Assembly (NCBI GenBank): GCA_937952455.1 | Contig: CALFYU010000230.1 | Span: 1 to 8,516, forward strand | Direction of reading: 5' to 3' | DNA from: an uncultured Planctomycetaceae bacterium | Lineage (GTDB): Bacteria > Planctomycetota > Planctomycetia > Planctomycetales > Planctomycetaceae | DNA: 8,516 nucleotides | Shown: one piece after another, positions 1-6,170 of the stretch | Layout of the letters: each line of letters opens with the position of its first letter | How positions within the stretch are numbered: the stretch's first letter is position 1 | Program-made: the position numbers and the translations under genes | The notes under the pieces: model-generated | Database searches by the model: none | Seen by the model: only the letters and a program-made list of their open reading frames with translations | Told to the model about the DNA's origin: nothing

Positions 1-1
1 C

Positions 2-595
2 GATCCCCGCAAGGGTCGCGGACGGTATTTTACGTTCGACGAGCGGTCCCGTATCTGGCGTTGGCCGGTAGATCATCTGTGTCATTCGGATGACTTTCGG
101 CTCGTCGCGTTGCGCGTCCTTTCGGATATCGGGTCTGACCATTTTCCGCTGTTGGTTGAACTCAGCTATGAACCGCATGCGGAGAATTGTCACAGCCCCC
201 CTTCGCCAGATCAGACCGACCGCCAAACTGCGGAACAAGCCGTTAACCAAGCAGAAACTTTAGATGAAGCGGACGCGATTGCTCAGAACTTGGCTCGCAT
301 CGTAGTCGTTGTCACGCATATCGCCGCAACCCCTTGTCGCGTCTCCTGTTGCTGTCGCACTGGCGTGACAGGGGAGCTCGATCTGTTAGCGCGGCAAACG
401 ACTTGGTCGACCGTTGACCAACCACCGCTGTTCGCGCATGTGCAACTGCCCGCGCGGTGTCGCCATTTCTGGAGTCGCCGGTCTCATTTTCGTGTGATCG
501 AATGGTATATGCGACATCGCTGTCCCACCACGGCCCGCAAGCGCGGGAAGTGCGGAAATCTTTTCGATTCATCACGTGCTCAGGGGCGGTATTGA
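2..595 (+). CDS. Endonuclease/exonuclease/phosphatase family protein, C-terminal fragment (5' end outside window)
   Basis: Only the last part of the gene is present; the frame is open from base 2 to the TGA at 593-595. The first ~57 codons carry the C-terminal signature of the EEP (DNase I-like) superfamily: an aromatic/basic stretch, WRWPVDHLCHSDDFR, then GSDHFPLLVEL (about bases 134-166). The Asp-His of the SDH motif is the catalytic pair in this metal-dependent phosphodiesterase fold. A polar Gln/Glu/Asp-rich tail follows. The substrate cannot be told: family members cleave DNA, phosphoinositides, sphingomyelin or other phosphodiesters. From about base 300 the translation becomes Cys/Arg-rich and unlike the preceding part (VSCCCRTG, then many Arg, His and Cys), which suggests the genuine end is earlier. 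A one-base frame change would end the protein at the TAG at 303-305. The family call is firm; the stop at 595 is doubtful. Confidence 0.75.
   Translation, partial: DPRKGRGRYFTFDERSRIWRWPVDHLCHSDDFRLVALRVLSDIGSDHFPLLVELSYEPHAENCHSPPSPDQTDRQTAEQAVNQAETLDEADAIAQNLARIVVVVTHIAATPCRVSCCCRTGVTGELDLLARQTTWSTVDQPPLFAHVQLPARCRHFWSRRSHFRVIEWYMRHRCPTTARKRGKCGNLFDSSRAQGRY
310..370. repeat. 8-bp inverted repeat enclosing a smaller hairpin
   Basis: TGTCACGC at 310-317 is matched by GCGTGACA at 363-370, with 45 nt between. A competing local hairpin, CTGTCGC (352-358) with GCG-T-GACAG (363-371, one bulged T), uses the same right arm. It lies just past the suspected true end of the EEP gene and could be a transcript-end structure. 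No T-run follows, so it is not a canonical intrinsic terminator. It could also be chance. Confidence 0.3.
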
Positions 596-608
596 GCGGT
601 TGGCATAT

Positions 609-630
609 CGATTGCACGTAAATGCAATCG
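609..630. promoter_or_regulatory. Perfect 8+8 bp inverted repeat upstream of the Cys4 protein gene
   Basis: CGATTGCA (609-616) and TGCAATCG (623-630) are exact reverse complements separated by the 6 nt CGTAAA. The site starts 14 nt after the open frame of the previous gene closes and ends 41 nt before the ATG at 672. The spacing suits either a dimeric repressor/activator site or an RNA hairpin ending the upstream transcript. There is no T-run on either side, which favours a protein-binding site. I cannot name a cognate regulator. Confidence 0.5.
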
Positions 631-671
631 GCCCATGGAACAGGACGTCTTCTAACGATTGGGAATTGACT

Positions 672-1193
672 ATGGGAATTTACGTCATTGCGAAGAAAAA
701 CGTCGCGGATCTCCACACTGAAGTTCTCCATGCCGGCAAAGGCGATCACGGGGAAGCCGCAATTGCCTTTACATCCGCTGGTAAAGCACGCAACTACATC
801 GCGGCCAGCGGATGGAGCGACGTCAATACTGTGGCGGAGCTGGCCCCGGTGGATTTTCTGCAGTGGCTCAACACCAACTATCACAGCGGCGTTCAGTTTC
901 TGGCGGTGAATCCCGTCCGTGACGAACAGGAACAGGGCATCGCACAACCGGTGCTCAATATTAAGGAGGAATTATCCGAGCTGGCGGCGCACTTGCAAAG
1001 CAAGCTCGATGAACCAGCCGCGCCGCCGCCGATGGAAACACGCGAGATCGATGTCTTTCACTGTGGGACATGTGGGGCCGTCATGCGGCAGCCGGCGGGA
1101 CAATCGCCGCCGTTATGTTGTGATCATGAGATGCACAAACCAGCTGTTGATCGCGTGCAAGTTCCGACTCACGCGAATACAGCGGGAAAATGA
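672..1193 (+). CDS. Small protein with a C-terminal desulforedoxin-like Cys4 metal knuckle
   Basis: The product is 173 residues. Residues 1-110 form a soluble alpha/beta-looking domain (starting MGIYVIAKKN) that I do not recognise; residues ~98-114 look helical, and a Pro-rich linker (115-121) follows. Residues 128-158 hold C131-x2-C134 and the adjacent pair C149-C150 (FHCGTCGAVM and PPLCCDHEM). This CxxC...CC layout, with the CC-x2-x-M ending, is that of the desulforedoxin/desulfoferrodoxin N-terminal domain, where four Cys bind one Fe; Zn is equally possible here. Inference: a small redox or metal-binding protein, fitting the flavin-type stress protein next in line. I chose ATG 672 because GGGA at 661-664 is spaced 7 nt from it, whereas the frame's upstream GTG (576) would place the palindrome inside the gene. 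A simple structural zinc ribbon is the main alternative. Confidence 0.7.
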   Translation: MGIYVIAKKNVADLHTEVLHAGKGDHGEAAIAFTSAGKARNYIAASGWSDVNTVAELAPVDFLQWLNTNYHSGVQFLAVNPVRDEQEQGIAQPVLNIKEELSELAAHLQSKLDEPAAPPPMETREIDVFHCGTCGAVMRQPAGQSPPLCCDHEMHKPAVDRVQVPTHANTAGK

Positions 1194-1331
1194 ATCAAGC
1201 GATAACAAACTGCGCCGTCTGATTCTATGAGCCATCACGCCAAAACCAGTTTGAAAACCCGGTTGGGCCTGATCGTGAAACTGTCATACAAGTGTGGGGG
1301 TGGCGCGTCAGAGAGTTTCGCAACCAGTTGT

Positions 1332-1336
1332 AGGAG
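1332..1336 (+). promoter_or_regulatory. Ribosome-binding site deciding the start at 1345
   Basis: AGGAG at 1332-1336 is 8 nt from ATG 1345 but only 2 nt from the in-frame ATG at 1339, so 1345 is the better start. Confidence 0.75.
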
Positions 1337-1344
1337 AAATGAAA

Positions 1345-1866
1345 ATGAGTGACACAACCGACCGCAAACAGATCATCAAAACGTTGACGGAAATGATTGC
1401 CGATGCGGACGTGGTGATGCTGACGACGGTACTCGCCGACGGCACCCTCCGCAGTCGGCCGATGGTGCGGGCCAAAACGGAGTTCGATGGAGATCTGTGG
1501 TTCTTCACGGATCAGGAATCGGGAAAGGTGGACGACATCACTGGTGATTCCCACGTGAACGTCGCTTACGCGAATCCCGATCAACGGCGATACATCTCAA
1601 TATCCGGTGCCGCGGTTATTGTAGACGACCCCAAAAAGAAGGAGCTGTTCTGGGACGATGAATTCCAACATTGGCTACCACAGGGGCCGGATGATCCGCA
1701 CGTTTCGCTTCTCAAAGTCACAGTCGACGTCGCCGAATATTGGGACGCGCCAAGTAGCGTGATGCGAAAAATCGGCGGGTTGGTCCGAGGCGTATTTTCA
1801 GGCCAACGGCAACCGACCGACGAAAACGAAACTATTGATCTGAGCGTGAGCGAACCCCAATCGTGA
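1345..1866 (+). CDS. Pyridoxamine 5'-phosphate oxidase-fold general stress protein (GS26-like flavin-binding split barrel)
   Basis: The 173-residue cytoplasmic protein matches the short PNPOx-like 'general stress protein 26' type over its length. Recognisable blocks are VVMLTTVLADGTLRSRPM (23-40), the strand EFDGDLWFFTDQESGKVDDI (46-65), VNVAYANPDQRRYISISG (71-88), the acidic stretch after VDDPKKKELFWDDEF, and VDVAEYWDAPSS (127-138). In this family the R-S-R-P-M strand and the WFFT strand line the FMN site of a homodimeric split barrel. Members are FMN/FAD-binding proteins linked to stress; few have a proven reaction, and true vitamin B6 oxidation is unlikely for this branch. The last 35 residues (Arg/Gly then Glu-rich) lie outside the fold. 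Its stop is 41 nt before the next start with no terminator visible, consistent with co-transcription with the PRC-barrel gene. Confidence 0.88.
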   Translation: MSDTTDRKQIIKTLTEMIADADVVMLTTVLADGTLRSRPMVRAKTEFDGDLWFFTDQESGKVDDITGDSHVNVAYANPDQRRYISISGAAVIVDDPKKKELFWDDEFQHWLPQGPDDPHVSLLKVTVDVAEYWDAPSSVMRKIGGLVRGVFSGQRQPTDENETIDLSVSEPQS

Positions 1867-1894
1867 TGATGGCCTCTCACGTCGATCGAATGAA

Positions 1895-1902
1895 AAGGAG
1901 GG
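1895..1902 (+). promoter_or_regulatory. Strong ribosome-binding site deciding the start at 1908
   Basis: AAGGAGGG at 1895-1902, with 5 nt to ATG 1908, is the best Shine-Dalgarno match in the window. It excludes the upstream in-frame starts at 1863, 1866, 1869 and 1890, even though ATG 1866 would overlap the previous stop. Confidence 0.8.
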
Positions 1903-1907
1903 ATCAG

Positions 1908-2912
1908 ATGATCCGCTTCAAATCAGAAACCGTAAAGCCATGTTTGACGACAATTCCACGACGCTTGTCGACGCTGCGCTTGTGTGTTGTCATTGTAGCC
2001 TGGCTGGCGATGACATCAGCGTTGTCTGCCGGGGACGGACATGACGGGGGCACAAAGGCGAAGCACACCGGACGCGGCCTCTACGACATCGACATTCCCG
2101 CCGACAATGGTCGTGTTAAGGTAAAGCGGGGGCTGGTTGATTTCGGCAAGCAGCCGGAGACATCGGCCGCCTGGATCTTTCGATCGCGCGAGATCATTAT
2201 GACGCCCGTGATGGATCAGGCCGGGGAAGAAATCGGGCATATCGAGGAACTGGTCGTCGACGTCCGCAACGGCAACGTGCGGTATGCCGCTGTGGGACTT
2301 CCCACGCTCTTGGGGCGCGAGAAACTGCTGGCGATTCCGTGGGGATCGTTCGCCCTGCATCGCGACAAGACGGGCCATCTACATTTTGTGCTTGACGTTC
2401 CGACGGAAAGACTGCGCAACGCACCCGGGTTCGACCGGAGTCATTGGCCCAATGTCGGTAATCGCAAATGGGCGGAGCAAATCGCGATTTATTACGGCGT
2501 GGTGATCAAGGAGGGAGACCTCAAGTCGAACTTTGGCACCGACACCAAGAAGTTGTCTCAGATTCCCTATTTGATGCGCTCGCAGCAGATCGTCGACATC
2601 CCGATGAACGACGCTGGCGGTCAAACCATCGGTCGCGTGCTTGAAGCCTTGGTTGACCTCGAAGCGGGCTCGATGCGTTATGTCGCGTGTAAGTTCGACC
2701 GCCTCAACGATCGCCAAAAACTACTGCCGCTCCCGCTCCACGTACTATCGTTCGACGAAAAGCCCGCACCGCCGCACTTCACATTGCTGGCCGACGTGAA
2801 ACGTCTTGAGAACGCTCCGGCGATCGACAAAGGCGAAATGACAAACATCCGCGAGGCGAAATGGTCTGAAAAGATCGATGAATACTATCAAGCAAGTTCG
2901 GACCCGAAATAA
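1908..2912 (+). CDS. Exported protein with two PRC-barrel repeats
   Basis: The product is 334 residues. The N-terminus has basic residues, a hydrophobic core (about 23-38) and a small-residue cleavage region near residue 40 (SALSAGDG), so it should be exported. Two related PRC-barrel-like units follow. Unit 1 (about 91-173) reads SREIIMTPVMDQAGEEIG, then ELVVDVRNGNVRYAAV. Unit 2 (about 223-304) reads SQQIVDIPMNDAGGQTIG, then ALVDLEAGSMRYVA. Each ends with an R-L-R/E-N-AP segment and is followed by a W-x3-I-x2-YY motif (KWAEQIAIYY 187-196; KWSEKIDEYY 318-327), so the whole ~100-residue unit was duplicated. PRC barrels are small beta barrels known in RimM and photosynthetic reaction-centre H subunit, usually binding other proteins or polyanions; no enzyme activity is expected. 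Its last 35 nt overlap the start of the BON-MscS gene, implying coupled translation. The repeat architecture is clear; the role is unknown. Confidence 0.8.
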   Translation: MIRFKSETVKPCLTTIPRRLSTLRLCVVIVAWLAMTSALSAGDGHDGGTKAKHTGRGLYDIDIPADNGRVKVKRGLVDFGKQPETSAAWIFRSREIIMTPVMDQAGEEIGHIEELVVDVRNGNVRYAAVGLPTLLGREKLLAIPWGSFALHRDKTGHLHFVLDVPTERLRNAPGFDRSHWPNVGNRKWAEQIAIYYGVVIKEGDLKSNFGTDTKKLSQIPYLMRSQQIVDIPMNDAGGQTIGRVLEALVDLEAGSMRYVACKFDRLNDRQKLLPLPLHVLSFDEKPAPPHFTLLADVKRLENAPAIDKGEMTNIREAKWSEKIDEYYQASSDPK

Positions 2913-4437
2913 CTCGTCGGCTTTAGGCCCTACGGAGCTGCGCCCCAGGTATCGAAGATGGTATCTCGGCCGATGGGTCGCTGTTTCCTTGCTGGGAATC
3001 AGCTGCGCGGTCGTGCAGCTGACGCCCAATCTTTCTGCACAAGAGATCACATCCGACGCCGCCAAAGCCTCCGCCGACGAGCAAGCTGCCGATGAGCCCC
3101 CATCGGAGGAGACAACACTCTCCACGCCTGAAAAAGTCAACGTCGATCAGATTGTGGGCGACAGCGCAATCAAAGCGCGATTACAGCGAATACTCGCGGC
3201 GACGGAATGGTTTGAGAATCCACAGATCCGCGTCGACGACGGAATTGTGTTCATATCCGGGACGACGAGCAAAGAAAGATATCGGGAATGGGCCGGGAAG
3301 GTAGCGGAAAACACACAGGACGTCGTCGCCGTCGTCAATCGGGTAACTGTGGTCCCCCCTTCGATTTGGGACATCACGCCGATGTGGGCGGTTCTGTCGG
3401 ACCTCGGCCGCACAGCTGTGCAATCCATCCCGCTATTCGTGATTGCCCTGCTGATTCTCGCCATGACTTGGGCCGCATTGAAGCTGGTCTTGCTGGTGGC
3501 CGATAAAACAGCGCTGAAACGGGTGAGCAACAATCTATTGCGTGAGGTGGCACGAAAATCGCTGGCTGTCCCGGTGGCCTTGTTGGGGTTGTATTTGGTG
3601 CTGAAGGTGTCGGGAATGACGCGCCTCGCCATGACGGTCGTCGGCGGCACCGGGTTGATCGGACTCGTGATCGGTTTTGCGTTTCGCGATATCGCCGAAA
3701 ACTTTCTTGCCAGTATATTGTTGAGCATGCAAAACCCTTTTCGCTACGGCGACCTCATTCAAGTGGCCGGTTATCAAGGCTACGTTCAACGCGTCAATAC
3801 GCGCGGGACATTACTCATGACTTTGGAGGGCAACCACGTACAGATCCCGAATTCGACGATCTACAAAGAGACGATTGAGAACTTTTCGGCGAACCCCAAT
3901 TGCCGTTTCGACTTTGTTGTGGGAATCGGATATGACGTACCGGTGACGCGCGCTCAAGAAACTGCGATGAAAATCCTGACCGATCACCCTGCCATCTTGG
4001 ATGACCCTGAGCCGCAGGTGCTCGTTGAGCAATTGGGTGCCGCCACTGTGAATCTTCGCGTGTTTGCATGGGTCAATGCACAGAAACACAGCTGGCTCAA
4101 AGTGAAATCCTCGTTGATCCGGTTAGTCAAGAGTGGCTTTGAGGATCAGGGATTTGAAATGCCCGATGAGCAGCGTGAGATTATCTTTCCTCGCGGCGTG
4201 CCGATTCTCGGAGTAGGGGAGTCCGCAAAACCCGAGGAGCTGCCCAAACTTCCCGACGATGCCGGCAACGGCCGTCCGCAACGCTCCTTAGCTGCTGAAC
4301 GGGAGCAACTCGTGAATTCGGCTGAGGGTGACTTGCAAAGTGAGGGGGACACGGTGAACCGGCAAGCCCGACAGTCGCGCGACCCCGAAGAAGGCAGCAG
4401 TGATCTGCTTGAACCGCAATCCAACCCATCTGACTAG
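2878..4437 (+). CDS. MscS-type mechanosensitive channel with N-terminal BON domain
   Basis: The 519-residue product begins with a long basic n-region and a hydrophobic segment (about 33-54, ending NLSAQE) that is a signal peptide or first anchor. An acidic linker leads to a BON domain (about 88-158), with AIKARLQRIL, a GIVFISGTT strand and VVAVVNRVTVV; BON domains in OsmY-like proteins associate with membranes. Membrane segments follow at about 182-207, 228-245 and 250-283. The last is the Gly/Ala-rich pore helix of MscS (VVGGTGLIGLVIGFAF), continuing into the beta domain (PFRYGDLIQV, VQIPNSTIY, IENFS) and the alpha/beta vestibule to about 432. A 75-residue polar, probably disordered tail ends the protein. 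Expected role: inner-membrane channel opened by tension during hypo-osmotic shock, with BON on the periplasmic side by topology. ATG 2878 is the only ATG before the domains and overlaps the upstream gene by 35 nt. No strong RBS is present, which favours translational coupling. Confidence 0.92.
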   Translation: MNTIKQVRTRNNSSALGPTELRPRYRRWYLGRWVAVSLLGISCAVVQLTPNLSAQEITSDAAKASADEQAADEPPSEETTLSTPEKVNVDQIVGDSAIKARLQRILAATEWFENPQIRVDDGIVFISGTTSKERYREWAGKVAENTQDVVAVVNRVTVVPPSIWDITPMWAVLSDLGRTAVQSIPLFVIALLILAMTWAALKLVLLVADKTALKRVSNNLLREVARKSLAVPVALLGLYLVLKVSGMTRLAMTVVGGTGLIGLVIGFAFRDIAENFLASILLSMQNPFRYGDLIQVAGYQGYVQRVNTRGTLLMTLEGNHVQIPNSTIYKETIENFSANPNCRFDFVVGIGYDVPVTRAQETAMKILTDHPAILDDPEPQVLVEQLGAATVNLRVFAWVNAQKHSWLKVKSSLIRLVKSGFEDQGFEMPDEQREIIFPRGVPILGVGESAKPEELPKLPDDAGNGRPQRSLAAEREQLVNSAEGDLQSEGDTVNRQARQSRDPEEGSSDLLEPQSNPSD

Positions 4438-6090
4438 GGGGAAAAGGGGGCTGACATCCGTTGGTACGAAGGATGTTCGTGACAAGCCGTCGGGGCAAGG
4501 ACCGATCTTGAACGGCGTGGCCGACCGTCTATTTGTAGCGACGGACTTGCTAATGGTTTCCAATAGCGCATGGGCGGCATTGTGTCCCGGGCCCCCGGTG
4601 ACGGAGCCGCACGGGTGAGTTCCCGAGCCGCACATCCATAAGCCTTCGAGGGGAGACTGATAGGCCGACCAGGGAGGCAGGGGGCGGCGGTGAAGCATCT
4701 GATCGAGCGTTTGGTCGACGTGGCGAATGCTGGCATCGGTGATTCCCGTCTCCCGCTCGATATATTCAGTCGTATACAGCCGCTGCCACTCGATCAACTC
4801 GCGAAAGCCGGGAGCGTATGACTCGATGGTTTGCTCGATCGATTTGCGCGTCTCCTCACGCCAACTCTCCCAGCCCCCGTCCTTGGGGTTGCGGGGCGCA
4901 TACCGCACCCAGGCACCGAATATGTGCTTGCCCGCCGGCGCCATCTCGGGCAGGTAGGCGGTCGGCAATTGCAGGCTCATGACCGGTTGACGGGCAGGAA
5001 TCCCGGATTGCGCATCGACCCATGCTTGCTGATAGTACGGAAGCGACGGTGCGATTCTCACGCTCGCGCAATAGCGTGCATCATTCGCGAATCGCTCCGG
5101 CATAGCCGAAAAATGGGGCGGGCCGGAAAGGATCGCGTGATATTTCATATAGCCGGCACGAGTCTTGATGCGGGCGACCTGCGACCGAAAATCAGGCGAA
5201 AGATCGTCAGGGGCCACCAGCTTCAAAAACGTTCGTTTCGGGTCGGCGTTGGACACGACAAAGCGGCTGCGCAGTTCCTCTCCGGACTCTAATCGTACAC
5301 CAACTGCGCGGGAGTTCTCCACGAGAACCCGCGAGACGGGTGCCTCCGTGCGGATTTCCGCGCCGAACTTGCGCGCCGCATCGGCCAAGGCCTGTGTTAT
5401 CCGCCCCATGCCGCCGCGCACCAGTCCCGACTTGTTTTCGATTCCTGCGCCGGTGCTGCCCATCTCGCACACCTCCGATAGCAACGAACCGATTGCCAGC
5501 GGATCGCCGCAGTCATCAGCTCGGGCCAGCGCACAAAGTACCTTGTCATTCTCGAGGTAGTCACAGAGCACATCCCAGTGGCTACGGGTGAGCATCGCCT
5601 CCAACACGGGAGCCAGCGGCGTCGACTCATACCGCTCGTACAGACTGCGGTGCGATATCGGCGGCTGCAAAAACCAATCGGAGACGATCGAAATCGCGTC
5701 CTCGAGAAACCGATGGTAGGCCAGATAGCCCTCCGCTTCCCGCGGTCCGAAGCGCGACAACCCCTCGGCCGATTGCTCGCGGTCGGACCAGAGCATCACG
5801 TGGTCGCCGTCGGGAAATGGATGAAACACGACCGGATCGATTGCGTTAATTTGAAAGGCGTCGGCTGCCAGTTCCAGATCACAACAGATTTTTGGCCCGG
5901 GTCCGTGTGCGCTGTAGGCAAACGTCGAGAAGTGAAACCCCGGCACGAGTTCTTCGGTGACGCACGCTCCGCCGATGCGATGGCTCCTTTCCACGACCAG
6001 TACATCCAACCCCGCCTTGGCGAGATAGGCTGCGCAGACCAATCCATTGTGGCCGGCGCCGATTACAATCACATCCGCCGCGGATTTCAT
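4288..6090 (-). CDS. CrtI/PYROXD2-like FAD-dependent oxidoreductase
   Basis: The 600-residue frame encodes a phytoene-dehydrogenase-like flavoprotein. Residues 7-35 are the Rossmann FAD motif (VIVIGAGHNGLVCAAYLAKA, ending in the acidic ER that holds the FAD ribose). GGACVTEELVPGF follows at 40-52, and the C-terminal FAD motif GLWMCGSGTHPCGSVTGGPG lies at about 483-502. This bounds a usual ~515-520 residue protein. Relatives include carotenoid desaturases/isomerases and the PYROXD2 group of unknown substrate; the GHNG variant and the GGPGHNAA ending resemble the latter more than a classic phytoene desaturase. ATG 6090 was chosen because AAAAGGA (complement of 6099-6105) sits 8 nt before it and the Rossmann strand begins 6 residues later. 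The ~80 residues after ISKSVATN look like read-through of the intergenic hairpin and the antisense of the mscS-like gene, so the true end is uncertain. It is the third gene of the - strand operon. Confidence 0.85.
   Translation of the reverse strand: MKSAADVIVIGAGHNGLVCAAYLAKAGLDVLVVERSHRIGGACVTEELVPGFHFSTFAYSAHGPGPKICCDLELAADAFQINAIDPVVFHPFPDGDHVMLWSDREQSAEGLSRFGPREAEGYLAYHRFLEDAISIVSDWFLQPPISHRSLYERYESTPLAPVLEAMLTRSHWDVLCDYLENDKVLCALARADDCGDPLAIGSLLSEVCEMGSTGAGIENKSGLVRGGMGRITQALADAARKFGAEIRTEAPVSRVLVENSRAVGVRLESGEELRSRFVVSNADPKRTFLKLVAPDDLSPDFRSQVARIKTRAGYMKYHAILSGPPHFSAMPERFANDARYCASVRIAPSLPYYQQAWVDAQSGIPARQPVMSLQLPTAYLPEMAPAGKHIFGAWVRYAPRNPKDGGWESWREETRKSIEQTIESYAPGFRELIEWQRLYTTEYIERETGITDASIRHVDQTLDQMLHRRPLPPWSAYQSPLEGLWMCGSGTHPCGSVTGGPGHNAAHALLETISKSVATNRRSATPFKIGPCPDGLSRTSFVPTDVSPLFPLVRWVGLRFKQITAAFFGVARLSGLPVHRVPLTLQVTLSRIHELLPFSS
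4454..4476. terminator. Possible bidirectional terminator hairpin between convergent genes
   Basis: ACATCC (4454-4459) pairs with GGATGT (4471-4476). After one G/A mismatch, TTG (4461-4463) can pair with CGA (4467-4469) around a GTA loop, using one G-T pair. It starts 16 nt after the channel's stop and faces the end of the oxidoreductase gene. No proper T-run follows on the + side; on the - side there is a C-rich stretch with TTTT (4443-4446 complement). Position is persuasive, sequence only moderate. Confidence 0.4.
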
Positions 6091-6098
6091 TCGAGCCG

Positions 6099-6105
6099 TC
6101 CTTTT
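6099..6105 (-). promoter_or_regulatory. Ribosome-binding site deciding the start at 6090
   Basis: On the - strand AAAAGGA is 8 nt before ATG 6090. The frame's earlier ATG at 6129 has no such site and would add 13 Arg-rich residues before the Rossmann fold. Confidence 0.65.
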
Positions 6106-6109
6106 CGGC

Positions 6110-6139
6110 GTAACGGCCCGGTTTCTCACTCGCCGTTGC
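6110..6139. repeat. Inverted repeat in the aminotransferase-oxidoreductase gap
   Basis: AACGGC (6112-6117) matches GCCGTT (6132-6137). The pairing extends outward through a T-G pair (6111/6138) and a G-C pair (6110/6139), with a 14-nt loop. It occupies much of the 80-nt gap between the two - strand genes, just upstream of the oxidoreductase RBS. It could be an intercistronic processing or stability hairpin. No T-run follows, so full termination here is unlikely. Confidence 0.3.
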
Positions 6140-6170
6140 CGACCTTGAAAATGAGAGTTAGCGACGCCGG

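Larger units (their letters stand above)
306..671. other. Probable non-coding stretch behind the EEP gene
   Basis: If the EEP protein ends near base 300, no convincing gene lies between there and 672. The + frame is open but its product is Cys/Arg-rich and low in hydrophobic order. The long - strand frame over 312-947 is the antisense of this stretch and of the next gene. The region holds two inverted repeats (310-370 and 609-630), listed separately. I see no tRNA-like fold and no good sigma-70 promoter. Confidence 0.4.

Noticed and set aside
534..547. CCCGC-AAGC-GCGGG hairpin considered as an intrinsic terminator
   Set aside because: The stem is only 5 bp and the nearest T-run (561-564) is 13 nt away.
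312..947. 211-codon open frame on the - strand
   Set aside because: It is antisense to the Cys4 protein gene and the preceding spacer. No recognisable domain, no RBS, and its composition is erratic.
1194..1344. Search for a promoter or terminator between the Cys4 and split-barrel genes
   Set aside because: TTGAAA at 1251-1256 has no acceptable -10 at 16-18 nt, and no stable hairpin with a T-run was found.
1863..1907. Earlier starts for the PRC-barrel protein, including an ATG overlapping the previous TGA
   Set aside because: The strong AAGGAGGG sits 5 nt before ATG 1908, and the signal peptide reads best from there.
3147..3728. 193-codon open frame on the - strand
   Set aside because: It is antisense to the BON and membrane segments of the MscS-type channel. 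The product is Thr/Ser/Arg-rich with no family features.
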